Notes: generated from the letters alone by a model not told the origin. Shown: positions 19,770-32,474, counted from the stretch's first letter. The stretch is 64,000 bases of DNA from Schistocerca nitens (GCF_023898315.1 NC_064614.1:1055248432-1055312431), one strand, 5' to 3'. Numbers and translations are program-made.

Positions 19770-20442
19770 CTAGAGAGAATGCTCAGTGGCCTCCAAGAAT
19801 GTTTACTCTCCTGACGTACAATAGGAGCTACGTAGATGCCAAGGAGGTCCCTCGTCTGTGCTGCAGCGGAGCCCTTGAGTTACACTAGGTTTGTGGTGGA
19901 GCGGCGGTGGATGGGGGAAGGGGCGACCAGGCTTTAGGTCACTTCCTGAAGTCCTCTGCGTATCGACGACATTTAAGTAGCATTGTCATTATGTGATACA
20001 CTCACACTGAAACCGTTGACTCCACGTTTGTCTCCAGCAATCTAAATCTGTACTCAGCATAGCCATTGCATATATATTCGTATATCCCTAACATTGGATA
20101 TCTCTTCATATATGTGCCTTTATAAAGAAATTATATCTTTACCAACACAACAACACAAAGGTAAACGTTGTGAGATCTTGAGAAGAAACCTTACATAAAG
20201 GAATACTATTACCTATTAAAACAAATACTACGTCAGTCTTTCGTGCTCAGTGCAGACATATTCAGAAATACGTCAAAAGCATAAAAACAACATATATTTA
20301 CAAATTATGAGAAAAGAGTCCTTAAATTTCCGTTGCACGGAAGTCTGTACTCAGTTTACACCTGAATCAAAATACTTTTCAAAATTATTGCCATATGTTC
20401 TCACGTCCGCCATTTACGTACGTACTAAAAGCAAAAGAACCT
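19770..20442. other. no recognisable feature
   Basis: AT-rich flank of the reverse-strand LINE. Nothing supportable is seen. Confidence 0.5.
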
Positions 20443-20657
20443 GTACATCTACATCTACATGGTTGCTCTGCAAATCACATTTAAGTGGTTGGCAGAGGGT
20501 TTATCGAACCACCTTCACAATTCTCTATTATTTCAATCTCGTACAGCGCGCGGAAAGAATGAACACCTATATCTTTCCGTACGAGCTCTGATTTCCCCTA
20601 TTTTATCGTGGTGATCGTTCCTCCTATGTAGGTCGGTGTCAAAAAAATATTTTCGCA

Positions 20658-21469
20658 TTAGGAGGAGAAAGTTGATGATTGGAATTTCGTTAGAAGATTC
20701 CATCGCAACGAAAAACGCCTTACTTTTAATGATGTCCAGCCCAAGTCCTGTATCATTTCTGTGACACTCTCTCCCATATTTCGCGATGATACAAAACGTG
20801 CTGCCCTACTTTGAACTTTTTCGATGTACTCCGCCAGCCCTATCTGGTAAGGATCCCACAACGCGCAGCAGTATTCTAAAAGAGGACAGACAAGCGTAGT
20901 GTAGGCAGTCTCCTTAGTAGGTCTGTTACATTTTGTAAGTGTCCTGCCAATAAAACGCAGTCTTTGGTTACCCTTCCCGACAACATTTTCTATGTGTCCC
21001 TGCAATTTAAGTTGTTCGTAATTGCAATAGCTAGGTATTTAGTTGAATTTGCTGCTTTTATATTAGACTGATTTATCGTGTAACCGAACTTTAACGAGTT
21101 CCTGTTAGCACTCATGTGGATGACCTCACACTTTTCGTTATTTAGGGTCAAGTACCACTTTTCGCACCACTCAGATATCCTTTCTAAATCGTTTTGCGGT
21201 TTGTTTTGTTCTTTTGATGACTTTATTAGTCGATAAACGACAGCGTCATCTACAAACAACAGAAGAAGGCTGCTCAGATTGTGTCCCAAATGGTTTATAT
21301 AGATAAGGGACAGCAAAGGGCCTATAACACTATGTTGGGGAACGCCAGAAACCACTTCTGTTTTACTCGATGACTTTCCGTCAGTTACTACGAACTGTGA
21401 CCTCTCTGACAGGAAATCACAAACCCAGTCACGTAACTGAGACGATATTCCACAAGCACACAATTTCAC
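20658..21469 (-). pseudogene. non-LTR reverse transcriptase, C-terminal part, broken
   Basis: Two reverse-strand frames together cover the RT palm to the C-terminus. The first (21469-20990) has VPQHSVIGPLLSLIYINHL (family consensus VPQGSVLGPLLFLIYINDL), catalytic FVDD and NDLERISEWCEKWYLTLNNEK. The second (21005-20658) has TLVCPLLEYCCALWDPYQ and KVQSRAARFV. A frame change joins them near 20990-21005. The usual FADD reads FVDD here and the Gly of PQGS is His. With the 5' part absent, it is inactive. Endonuclease sequence is not seen. Confidence 0.82.
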
Positions 21470-21543
21470 TACGAGCAGCTTGTGTGGTACCGTGTCATAA
21501 GCCTTCCGGAAATCCAGGAAGAATGTTTTCTAAACCCATGTTG

Positions 21544-21757
21544 GCTGGCTCTCCGGCTCTGAGCACTATGGGACTTAACAGCTATGGTCATCAGTCCCCT
21601 AGAACTTAGAACTACTTAAACCTAACTAACCTAAGGACAGCACACAACACCCAGTCATCACGAGGCAGAGAAAATCCCTGACCCCGCCGGGAATCGAACC
21701 CGGGAACCAGGGCGTGGGAAGCGAGAACGCTACCGCATGACCACGAGATGCGGACAA
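21544..21757 (-). mobile_element. mosaic tRNA-derived SINE inserted in LINE, 12-bp target duplication
   Basis: aaacccatgttg flanks it at 21532-21543 and 21758-21769. On the reverse strand it has a tRNA-like head (B box gggttcgattccc), then a body, ggattttctctgcc...gactgggtgttgt, like the SINE at 16775-16995. It then switches at gtcctta to the ggttagttaggtttaag body and agccattt-type tail of the other SINE family. It is therefore a composite of two families. Confidence 0.88.
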
Positions 21758-22018
21758 AAACCCATGTTGACTGTGTGTCAATAGACTATTGAAACGCATA
21801 CATATGTAGTGTCTATTCATTCGGATATTACCGAGAGAACAGATACAATCTAGATGCAGTAGCCATATTGAGTTAAAATACAAAGACATTATAGACACTG
21901 ACTGCGAGCGGGCTTTGAGTGAAATAAAAGGGATTCCAACGCTGGTCTGCTGACTGTATTAAAATTGTGTCTGTTCAAGAGAGACAGCAAATGATCATTG
22001 CAAATGCACACCAGGCCT

Positions 22019-22865
22019 TGTAGTGCTACAACGACGAAAATTAATATTACGACGATGTCAAACCTTATTTTCATGATTTAAAGAAGTATTCATGATATTA
22101 AAAATGTAATTATAATTTTATTATTTTCATTTTTTTGCTCAGTGTATCAAAGATTTTCTAGTGCACGTAATAAATTAGCATTGTTTGTACTACGAAACTA
22201 TATATGATTGTTAAGGGTCAAGCATGTAATAATTCGATGTAAGACATTTTGTTGAGTCTGAACTTTGTTCTCGTACTGGTCGGTAGAGAAGGAAAAGTTC
22301 CTTAATAGATGTGAAGGTATAAAGGCTGTAAAAAGGAGAGAGAGAGAAGGTAAATACAAGTTATTCAAAACAAATATCTCTAAAGCGTAACGTCTTGTGA
22401 TTTCCTATAACTAAAAATTGCAAGGTCTAATCTGAGCCTGTCCTGAATAACAGCGAAGAACATTTATGTTATCATATATTTTCTTGGTTTGATCACGGTT
22501 GTGATTCGCATGTTTCTTTTTGTTACGCGACGTGTTATGAATATTTTCATTATACGTGCAAAAGTGCACACAGCTGTAATCGAACCTGCGTCTTTCGGAA
22601 ACGATAACTTTTAATCAGTACAATTACGCGAATACCGTCTAAATAGCAACCGTGATCGCAAAAGTGATTCCTGGACCAAATGATTCTTATAAAATGTGTA
22701 TTATCCAAAGCGAGCAGCATTGCACTATCGCTGACTCGCAACAACCGAAAGAGTAAAAACAGTACTTAAATAGAATTGCCACCTTTTAATAATTATTATT
22801 ATCCCATTAAATAAATAAATAGCAATTCAGTGGATATCCAATCAATAAACAGAGAGGGCAATTCA
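22019..22865 (+). repeat. 5' LTR of Gypsy element 2
   Basis: 847 bp, from tgtagtgctacaacg to gagggcaattca. It contains a short GA array (aggagagagagagaagg) whose length differs between the two LTRs. Confidence 0.92.
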
Positions 22866-23204
22866 GTGTCAATCTATTGGCAGGACTAGCTTATATGTGT
22901 GTGCTAATGTGTCTTTTTTCTATTTGTTTCATGCTGTAATGAGCGGAAATCTACGACGACCCTAAGTACGATATTTTTGCTGTACCATTCCATCCCAGCG
23001 GCAGCAGAACGAAGTACTGCATAAGGTAGGCACAACATCTTCAACTTGGTCCTGTATGAATTTTAATCAAACGAAAGCGAACATTTATAGTACTGATTCC
23101 AATCTGGTGCAGTGTAGAAATTTTTTATGTTTTGTGTGACGGAATAATTGATGTGTTGCGTGTGACGTTTTCCCGATTAGACTTGCACCCAAACATTTGC
23201 AAAC

Positions 23205-25379
23205 ATGGTGAAAACAGTGCGACGTGTAAGAAAAGCTACACAGCAGGAAGTAACTGTAGAACATGCAGAGGAGGAAGGAATAACTAGTGATGTAGAAATT
23301 GATAATATTTTTTCAGATCTGACAGAGGATATAGAACAGGACACTAATATTAAAGTCAGTGATCCTTCTGCTGTAGAACACTCAGGCAGAATACAGACGG
23401 TAGTTCAAGTGCATACTGAAGCAGTACCACAAGAAACACCAGTTACAGTCCATTTACCACCGGTAGAGCCAACACAAACAGTAATGGATCCATTTTCTCT
23501 CTTAACGATGAAAATGGAACAAATGTTTAAAATACAGGAACAATCACAGATACAGCGTGAACAAGAAACTGCTAAACAGCTTGCAACTGAGATTAATAAT
23601 AATTTAGATAAACGTATTAGCAGAGTAGATGAACGGATTAGGAACTTGGATGAACGCATCAGTCAATTAGACGAGCGTACGCAGTTAAGCTTTTCACAGT
23701 TCTCAAAAGAGATAGATCAAAAGCTTGAAAACCGGTTAAAAGAACACGATCGCCAGCTGCAACAGCAAATAGGTGCCCGGTTGTCTGCTATACAGAATAA
23801 CATTTCAAGTATGCCACAAACATACCATGACTTACCACAGAATGTAAAGCAAGTAACCCAGGATGTGGACAAATTACAACAAACACACACTTCTTTGGAA
23901 GCAGAAATACGCAACATAAGTACACGTATAGAAAACCTTACGGTTGATAATCAAAACGTAATAGAACAAAAATGCAAAGAACAAGGAGAACGCGTTTTGA
24001 CCACATTCAACACATGGCTAAATGACAAAGACAAACAAATTAGTACTGTTATACAGAAGGAACTAGCTGTGATGTTACAACGAGCAGGAACACAACTGAT
24101 ACGTGAAAACTACACAAAGACTAATGAACTCCAGACTGAATTACAAAACGTGCAAAACACGTATGCAAACATCTCATAACAGTTCACCGGAGTGTGTTAG
24201 CATCACGGAAACACACCCTGATCATTATGAAACGCCTTTAACTGAAAGTAGGGGGCAGACGGGCAATAATTTCAATCCAACACGTGGAGTAACATCCGTT
24301 TATCAAGACCATACACAATCATTGGTGACTCAGGATGCTTTAGTGAAGAATTCACACTTTCAGAAGTTTACCAATGATAAGAACAGCCCCCATCCAATTG
24401 TGTTTATCAAAGGGATCAGCGGAATAATGCCAAAAAGTTGGAACGAAAGGGAGAAAATTGTCTTTACCATTACCCATATTCAAGGTGAGCCAGCGTTGTT
24501 CGCGACACAGAAAGCTGAACAATGCAGTTCCTTCGATGAATTTGGACAAGCTTTTCTAAACAGTATTGGTCGCGTGGGGTACAAGAACGATTAAGAAAAG
24601 AAGTTTATAGTCCTGAGCCATTTAATAGAAAAGGCGGTACTTTGCGGAAATATTTCGAAAAGTATCTGGACAAAGTGAAATATTTATCCACACCAATTCC
24701 TGAGTGTGATATTTTAAAGATATTAAAGGGGAAGTTACCGCGTGATCTAAAGGAGAAATTCTTTCACATTCCTGAAGACAACGTGGAACATTTTCTATCT
24801 GTACTGGACTCTTTAGATTTGGTTATCGAAGAGGACAGACACCATTTTGGGAATAATTCGTCGAATAATGGTAATGGTAATGGCAATGGGCGAAACCACA
24901 AGAACAATAGTAATAGAAACACCTACTATGGGAATCAAAGTCATTGGAATAGTCCGAATTATTCAGGATGGCAGAACCACAATATGAACACAAATGGACA
25001 ATACGGTAATGCACCGAATCACAATTATCATCCACAGAACAATAGTGGTCAACACAATAACGGAAACTTTTCAAAGAAACGGAAACGAGATTTTAGAGCT
25101 AACGCCAATTACAATAACGGTAATTTTTCAAATAATCAGCAAAACATGCAACCACCACATAACTGGTTAACACAGAATTATGCACAACAGCAATGGCAGC
25201 AGCCTAGGCCACCGCAATATCACAACAACAATCATATACAACCCCCGTACAATACAAATATGTCAGATAACATACAGCAGTATATGTATGCGCAGCCATG
25301 GCAACCACCGAATCAAAATATCAAGATCATTGAGGTAAGTGAACCGCAACCATCAACCAGTACCAGTCAGTCAAACTAG
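23205..25379 (+). pseudogene. gag: Gag of Gypsy element 2, two frameshifts
   Basis: The start is the ATG at 23205. The first part, to 24179, is coiled coil with heptads such as RISRVDERIRNLDERISQLD. The reading continues in another frame to about 24590 and then in the original frame from about 24570 to the TAG at 25377-25379, so at least two frameshifts break it. The capsid-like part (24400-24830) aligns with that of Gypsy element 1 (KYFEKYLDKVKYLS against KYFEDMLHKNQYLS). The tail from about 24840 is extremely rich in Asn, Gln and His with a basic patch, KKRKRDFRAN. There is no CCHC zinc knuckle. Confidence 0.85.
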
Positions 25380-28300
25380 ATGCGACGACATTCTGCTCCC
25401 GTGTGTCAGTCGCAGGGTGTCTAGGGGGCACTTGCATGAATGATGTTAGTAATAACGAGCAACCAAGCGTGCAGACAACCAGCTGTAGTAACAATGAGAA
25501 TGTGTGTCGCATAGAATCAGCAGCGATCGGGTCGAACGACGCAAAAGATGCAGTGTGTAGGAATAATTCTGTTGATGTTGCTCAGCAACGTAGTTCAACT
25601 ATGCAGATGTTAAGATATAATGACGGAGTCGATAACGAGAGGAATTATGTCAAGATTTCCGGAAGAAGTGTAATTTGTTTGAACGGGAAGTTGTACAAGC
25701 AGCTATAGTTAGTGATATTTATGGTATTCAAACTACGGTGATTTTAGATACTGGAGCATCTGTTTCTGTGTTGAATGAATCGTTCTTTTTTCACTTAAAG
25801 AAGATTAGAAAGATTCCGGTTTTTCCAGTCACTAATTGTCGAGTTACAGGAGCCATTAGTCAAAAAGCCCAACTAGTTCGGGAACAGACACGGATTTGTA
25901 TTAATTTTGGAATGGGAGCCAAAGAGTGCATCTTCCTTATTGTAAAGAATTTAGCCGTGAACTGTCTCCTCGGATTAGATGTTTTGCGAGAGACGGAAAC
26001 TATGATCGATCTCGCAAAGGGTGAATGCAGCATGTGTTTCGGTGACACGAGAGTCAGGTTACACTTGGTAAAGACCAAAGAATTGCATGGCAAATATTGT
26101 CAAATTTTAAAGATAGAACCGATTCGTGCACATTTATGGCGGCTTCAAGATAGTTTCATTTGCAGTACATTCACGTTCATGGAAGATGTGAAGGACGAGG
26201 AGAATATCCAGCTCTCTGAACTAGTAGAAAAAGTACAACAATCCTCTGGTCTTGACAGTCTGCAACAAAAGCAATTATTAGACACACTTAGTAATTATCG
26301 TAAATTATTTTTGAAAAAACCTGGACTCATTAAAGGTTACGTGTGCGACATGCAAGTGTTTCCCCATGAAATTTACTGTCATCAAACGAACTCAATACCC
26401 AGCGCGAAAAGGAAAGCAGTAACAAAAGAAATTAGACGAATGCTGGAATGGGGAATTATTGAGACCTCGTTATCACCATATAGTAACCCACTTTTACCGG
26501 TAATGAAATCTGATGGAAGCGTAAGGTTGGTTCTCGACGCTCGCCGGATTAATCAAATTATTATGCTTGTCAGGACGCGGCCTGAGAATCTAGAAGAACT
26601 ATTACAGAAGTTCCATGGGATAAAGTATCTATCAAGCCTCAACCTCCGCGCGTCATACTGGCAGGTGGTCTTAACGCCAAGATCTAGGAAATATACAGCA
26701 TTTATTTATAGAGGAAGAAGCTATCAATTCAGAGTATTGCCATTCAGATTGAATGCCAGTGCCGGAGTCTTCATTAATGCGTTTGACACTGTCCTAGGCC
26801 CGGACTTGTTAGAGCAAGTTACTGTGTATGTGGACGATTTATTGATTGCTTCACCAACGTGGGACGAGCATATCAAACTAATTAACTTGGTGTTACACAA
26901 ATTTGAACTTGCAGGTGTTACGGTTAACCTTAAGAAGTCCAAGTTTGGAAAGACGGAGATAAAGTTTCTGGGACATATAGTATCATCAGAAGGAATCTTC
27001 CCGGATAGTACGAAACTCGAGGCTATCAGAAATTGTCCATATCCGGCCAACAAAAGACAATTAAAGGCATATATGGGTCTTGTATCCTTTTTCCGAAAGT
27101 TCGTGCCGAATCAATGGCTTAACAGCGAACATCTAGTGGGGCTTCTGAAAAAAAAAATGCGCCGTGGGTGTGGACTGACCAGTGTGCACATGATTTCGAC
27201 ACGATCAAGCATTGCTTGTTAAATGCTGAAATCTTGCACCATCCAGATCTCAGTAAGGATTTTTGCATAACCTCAGATGCTTCATGTACTGGGTTAGGTG
27301 CCTGTTTATTTCAAACAGAAACAATAGACGGACATGAGCAAATAAAAATAATATCTTTCGCAAGTCGTGTATTATCGGAATGCGAACGCGCATATTCCAC
27401 TACAGAGCTTGAAGCATTGGCAGTGGTATGGGCGTTTCGCAAATTTCATTATTATGTTTATGGTAGACACATTCGGGTATACTGTGATCATCAGGCTTTG
27501 AGTTTCCTGCTGACCTGTAAACTTCTCCATGCACGTTTGGCAAAATGGACATTAGCGTTGCAGGAGTATGATTTCCACATTATTTACATCAAAGGAAGTA
27601 ATAATATTGTAGCAGATGCTTTGTCTAGGCTACCCCAAGGTTTACCTCAATTTAGTGAACTCACAGAGCAAATTAAATCGGGTGATGCTGAGGGAATTAG
27701 ATTAGGAAATGAGACACTTAAAGTAGTAAAGGAGTTTTGCTATTTAGGGAGTAAAATAACTGATGATGGTCGAAGTAGAGAGGATATAAAATGTAGACTG
27801 GCAATGGCAAGGAAATCGTTTCTGAAGAAGAGAAATTTGTTAACATCGAGTATAGATTTAAGTGTCAGGAAGTGGTTTCTGAAAGTATTTGTATGGAGTG
27901 TAGCCATGTATGGAAGTGAAACATGGACGATAACCAGTTTGGACAAGAAGGGAATAGAAGCTTTCGAAATGTGGTGCTACAGAAGAATGCTGAAGATAAG
28001 GTGGGTAGATCACGTAACTAATGAGGAGGTATTGAATAGGATTGGGGAGAAGAGAAGTTTGTGGCACAACTTGACTAGAAGAAGGGATCGGTTGGTAGGA
28101 CATGTTTTGAGGCATCAAGGGATCACAAATTTAGCATTAGAGGGCAGCGTGGAGGGTAAAAATCGTAGAGGGAGACCAAGAGATCAATACACTAAGCAGA
28201 TTCATAAGGATGTAGGTTGCAGTAGGTACTGGGAGATGAAGAAGCTTGCACAGGATAGAGTAGCATGGAGAGCTGCATCAAACCAGTCTCAGGACTGAAG

Positions 28301-29590
28301 ACCACAACAACAACAACACAGAGCAAGCATCGGAATTTAAAGTGTTACTAATGGCGGACAATGTTAATCGTAAATATTTTCTAGACATGTGTAAAAATAT
28401 GGCACAAAAACAGGATATAGATAATATTTGGCACGAGATCAAGGCTCAACTGAGGACGGATCCTACTTCGAAATTGCATAAATATTACATGTTACATCGG
28501 AATGTGTAATTCTTTAGAAGACATGAGTATTCACGAAACTTGCTAGTATGTATTCCGCAGCAATGTGAGCAAAAGTTAATAATATATACACATAATGTTT
28601 GGGGTCATTTCGGTTCCAGGAAGTGCCTGGCGAAACTAAGAATGTATTGTCATTTTAATAACATGTATAGAAAGACCCTACGCATGACGCGAGCATGTGA
28701 CATTTGCCAGCGCGTAAAGCCGTGTGCTTTATCATCGCAGACATTAATGCAGTCAATTGTTCCAACTGCTTCGTACCAACTTTTAAGTATTGACATCGCT
28801 GGACCTCTGACAACTCCCAGAGGAGGGGTCAAATACCTCGTAGCAGTGCAAGATAACTTTACTAAGTTTGTAAAGCTATTTGCTACAAAAACAACAGCCA
28901 CGAGAACGATAATAAACCGATTGGAAAATGATTACATACCTCATTTCGGAACGCCAGAAACATTACTCTCTTACAATGCCTCAAATTTTACGAGTGTTAC
29001 CTGGAAGAAATTCTTAGAGAAACATGATATAAAACCAATTTTCATTTCGAAGTTCCACCCCCAAGGTAATCCCATGGGACGTGTATTCTGCGAGTTTAAT
29101 CGCTTTGTGAGAACGTACTGCTCAGCTAAACAAACTAAGTGGGTAGAATACATAGAGCCGTTTGAAAGTGTTGTAAACTACATACCACATTTATCGACAG
29201 GTTTTACTCCAGCAGAACTCACATTAAAAACAAAAGAGAACAATAGTTGGGTCAACCCACTTCCAAAACTAAATATCGAACCGGAACTGGGAGGACAAAG
29301 TTAGACAAGCATTGGTCACAATATACGAGAATGCACAGAAACGGCAAGAATCACACAACCGGAGACTACAGAATACTCAACAATTTAACATGGGAGATAT
29401 GGTGTTAGTAAGGAATTATCCGAAGTCGTCATTATTAAAGAGAAAAATAAAGAAGTGGTTTCCGTTGTATTCAGGACCATTTGTGATCTTAGGTACACCA
29501 CATAAAAATAGTTATTTCTTGGTCCATCCCAACTCAAATAGACAGAAAGCACTATACAATCACAAAGACTTGAAAAGATATGTATCTTAA
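25343..29590 (+). pseudogene. pol: Pol of Gypsy element 2, several breaks and a LINE inside
   Basis: The frame opens at 25343, overlapping the end of gag by 37 bases in the -1 frame. It shifts near 25690 into the frame of the protease (ILDTGAS). Reverse transcriptase follows at about 26400-27000 with YVDDLL intact, but the first catalytic Asp is Asn (SSLNLRASYWQ). A run of ten A near 27150 causes another shift before RNase H (27168-27660). A LINE occupies 27672-28316. After it, a TAA at 28507 breaks the frame before integrase (28540-29304). The HHCC module is present, but the second catalytic residue is Tyr (SYNASNF for SDNGSNF) and the Glu is Gly (NPMGR for NPxER). The final part (29312-29590) is in another frame. 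Confidence 0.88.
27672..28316 (+). mobile_element. 5'-truncated LINE with (caa)n tail inside Gypsy 2
   Basis: cacagagcaa flanks the insert at 27662-27671 and 28317-28326, a 10-bp target duplication. The 645-bp insert encodes the C-terminal domain of an APE-type LINE (EFCYLGSKITDDGRSRED, SVAMYGSETWT, MWCYRRMLKIRW, GHVLRHQG) and ends in accacaacaacaacaa. It continues the RNase H frame, giving an open fusion of Gypsy RNase H with LINE C-terminus. Related copies lie at 35465-38920, 49568-50290 and 56838-57392. I think it is RTE-like, but the clade is unproven. Confidence 0.9.
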
Positions 29591-31537
29591 GTACAGTGGA
29601 TGACCTTTTACGTGTGTTGTAATGAGGTGGAGTCAAACATCAAAGACTGAAGTACTGTGCGATTAGGCTAAGTGACAATTATTAATTAATGGACTAGTGT
29701 GTAAGTATTTCATGGACACACTGCGATGTGGCGTGTGGGAGACACATACAACATTGGAAGCACCAATACTGCTTGGAGGAAGAGACTCTCAGAATACCAA
29801 TTAGTTGTAGGAAATTTCAGCTCCAGTTCGACGGAGAAGAGGACGCCGAGCTGCAGCAAGGAGAATAAGAATTGCTTCAAGATGATTCCACCCTAAGACA
29901 CTTAATCAAACAGAATGCAAACTTGTTGAGATTTAGTAAACTTTCAGGAACTTATGCGTGTGAAACTACGAACAGTGAACAGAACTGCATATTTCACACA
30001 ACAGTAGAATATAGTGACTTTAGAAAATGAACGTTTCATTTTGTTGATTGTTAACTATTTTGAACTCACTAGGGTGAGCAGGTTACGTTCTTTTTTTTTC
30101 TTTCAGACTGTGTACAGGATACACTTACAACATGTGACGTTCAGGCGAGTTACGTATAGGTTTAACAAATTTTCCACCGTAAGTTAGTGCTCGGACTTGC
30201 ATGAGCTATAAACCAGATCGAACAAGATGTTGTCCATGACTGAACAGATCATTACACAGACAAACATATACAGGCTTGTGTTTATCACTGCACAATTCTT
30301 TGTAAGTCCAGGAGCACCTTTTCGAGAAAATATATGACTTAGGATTTGCTTTTATATTGTAAATGACTACATTTATGTACTTCATTTGATATGTACAATC
30401 ATTCAGTTATTTATCATTATGTAACTAGACTGTGTAAAGACATTCTTATGGGTAGCACGAGGACTTTACCTTGTCAGACTTGATAACTGTGATCAAGTGA
30501 CTACGTGGTGGAGTGAACATGTAACAGATGACCTATGAACAAAGACTTCCTGCGAACATTATCCTCTGCGCGTACGAACTTTATTTCACTGGCGAAAGAG
30601 TGGAATTTAACACAAAAGTTGACACTCAATGAATGCGTTGTGATACCATGGTTTCGTTTTCAAATTTTGTACTACGAGTGTTTAGTAATGCCAAGTATTC
30701 AGAGTGTTATTGGGACCTCATGCGTGGACGTAACATTCCAGGCAAACTAAAACTCAAGAGCAAGTGTTTTTATCGATCAGTCAGCAACAGTGGTGAGTCG
30801 TAACAGTGTTGGGAACTGCTACTGACTATATCATTAAACCCGTTGCAGAACTGTATAAATGTTGGAACGTAATTACATGAACCTTTAATTGCAGATAGTC
30901 AGTTACGTCGAAAGGACGAATGGACTTGCATCATGATAAAGAAACTCACAAACAGTCGAACAACTCAAAAAAAAAAAAAAAAAAAAAAAAACAACACATT
31001 CTTCTTGTTGAGTGAAAGAGTGCGTGAAATATGATGTAATTTAGATGTTAATTTAAGGAACTGATACTGCTGTTTGAATTTCATGTGACTGTATGCTGGG
31101 ATGCTGAGCACACGTGTCGGCGAGGGCAGCATACTGCAGCGACATCATCCGTCATCCCTGCCGCACCCTGCCATGTCATCGCACTCCATCGCAGACTTAC
31201 TTGGTGGGGCGAGACATCGGTGTTGCAGTATACCAACTCGCCAGCCGTCGTCACCAGCAGCACTATCATGAAATTGTACCATTATTAAATGTCATACGAA
31301 GTGAATATTCAAATGTTTAAAATTAAAAAAGAGGGTATGGAAGATGTGCTCGCTCCGCCGTGGTTTTTTTCCGGGGTTTTTCCGATTGGCCTTTGCCAGA
31401 ATGGGGGAGCGTAACTAAAAATCCCTGAGACTTAAAAGTAAACAAAGCACATGCTTCCAACTGAAAGAACACAGTGAACTTTAAACAGAACAGACAAGGA
31501 AAATAAGCCTGCTTGGATGTACATCCAAAGGGGGCAA
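29591..31537 (+). other. 3' non-coding region of Gypsy element 2
   Basis: About 1.9 kb with no coding evidence. It includes an A25 run at 30967-30991 and ends in the polypurine tract aaagggggcaa directly before the LTR. Like Gypsy element 1, it has a long 3' region and no envelope gene. Confidence 0.75.
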
Positions 31538-32383
31538 TGTAGTGCTACAACGATGAAAATTAATATTACGACGATGTCAAACCTTATTTTCATGATTTAA
31601 AGTATTCATGATATTAAAAATGTAATTATAATTTTATTATTTTAATTTTTGTGCTCAGTGTATCAAAGACTTTCTAGTGCACGGAATAAATTAGCATTGT
31701 TTGTACTACGAAACTATATATGATTGTTAAGGGTTAAGCATGTAATAATTCGATGTAAGACATTTTGTTGAGTCTGAATTTTGTTCTCGTACTGGTCGGT
31801 AGAGAAGGAAAAGTTCCTTAATCGATGTGAAGGTATAAATGCTGTAAAAAGGAGAGAGAGAGAGAAGGTAAATACAAGTTATTCAAAACAAATATCTCTA
31901 AAGTGTAACGTCTTGTGATTTCCTATAACTAAAAATTGCAAGGTCTAATCTGAGCCTGTCCTGAATAACAGCGAAGAACATTTATGTTATCATATATTTT
32001 CTTGGTTTGATCACGGTTGTGATTCGCATGTTTCTGTTTGTTACGCGACGTGTTATGAATATTTTCATTATACGTGCAAAAGTGCACACAGCTTTAATCG
32101 AACCTGCGTCTTTCGGAAACGATAACTTTTAATCAGTACAATTACGCGAATACCGTCTAAATAGCAACCGTGATCGCAAAAGTGATTCCTGGACCAAATA
32201 ATTCTTATAAAATGTGTATTCTCCAAAGCGAGCAGCACTGCACTATCGCTGACTCGCAACAATCGAAAGAGTAAAAACAGTGCTTTAATAAATTTGCCAC
32301 CTGTTAATAATTATTATTATCCCATTAAATAAATAAATAGCAATTCAGTGGCTATCCAATCAATAAACAGAGAGGGCAATTCA
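31538..32383 (+). repeat. 3' LTR of Gypsy element 2
   Basis: 846 bp, the partner of 22019-22865. Differences include a 3-bp deletion after gatttaaag and one extra GA unit. The right GCCT duplication follows. Confidence 0.92.
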
Positions 32384-32474
32384 GCCTGAATGCTTACGGG
32401 TATCGGCGAAATGACGCGAGTAATGACGATAACCGACAAGGGAACGCGTGCTACGGTGGTCTGTGCGGTTGCAA

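Larger units (their letters stand above)
20443..21790 (-). mobile_element. CR1/Jockey-like LINE, 5'-truncated, split by a SINE
   Basis: A reverse-strand non-LTR retrotransposon. Its 3' end is at 20443 with a short (tacatc)n-type tail. A 3' untranslated part precedes it (20443-20657), then reverse-transcriptase coding sequence reading right to left. The SINE at 21544-21757 sits inside it. Recognisable LINE sequence resumes at 21758 (cccatgttgactgtgtgtcaatag), and the upstream limit is uncertain. 5' truncation is usual for LINEs. Confidence 0.8.
22019..32383 (+). mobile_element. Ty3/Gypsy LTR retrotransposon 2, old and inactive
   Basis: A 10.4-kb element with LTRs of 847 and 846 bp (tgtagtgctac...attca) and a GCCT target duplication at 22015-22018 and 32384-32387. 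The order is LTR, gag, pol, about 1.9 kb of non-coding 3' region, polypurine tract, LTR. I counted about 24 differences between the LTRs (roughly 3%), against one in Gypsy element 1, so it is much older. Both genes carry frameshifts and stops, and a LINE is inserted between RNase H and integrase. No obvious primer-binding site directly abuts the 5' LTR; the nearest TGG-starting candidate is at 22878. Confidence 0.92.

Noticed and set aside
22550..22744. Small reverse frame repeated at 32068-32262, at first sight a conserved gene pair
   Set aside because: The two copies are the two LTRs of Gypsy element 2, so the conservation is that of the LTR.
24823..25074. Reverse frame rich in Tyr, Cys and His
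   Set aside because: Antisense of the Asn/Gln-rich Gag tail of Gypsy 2.
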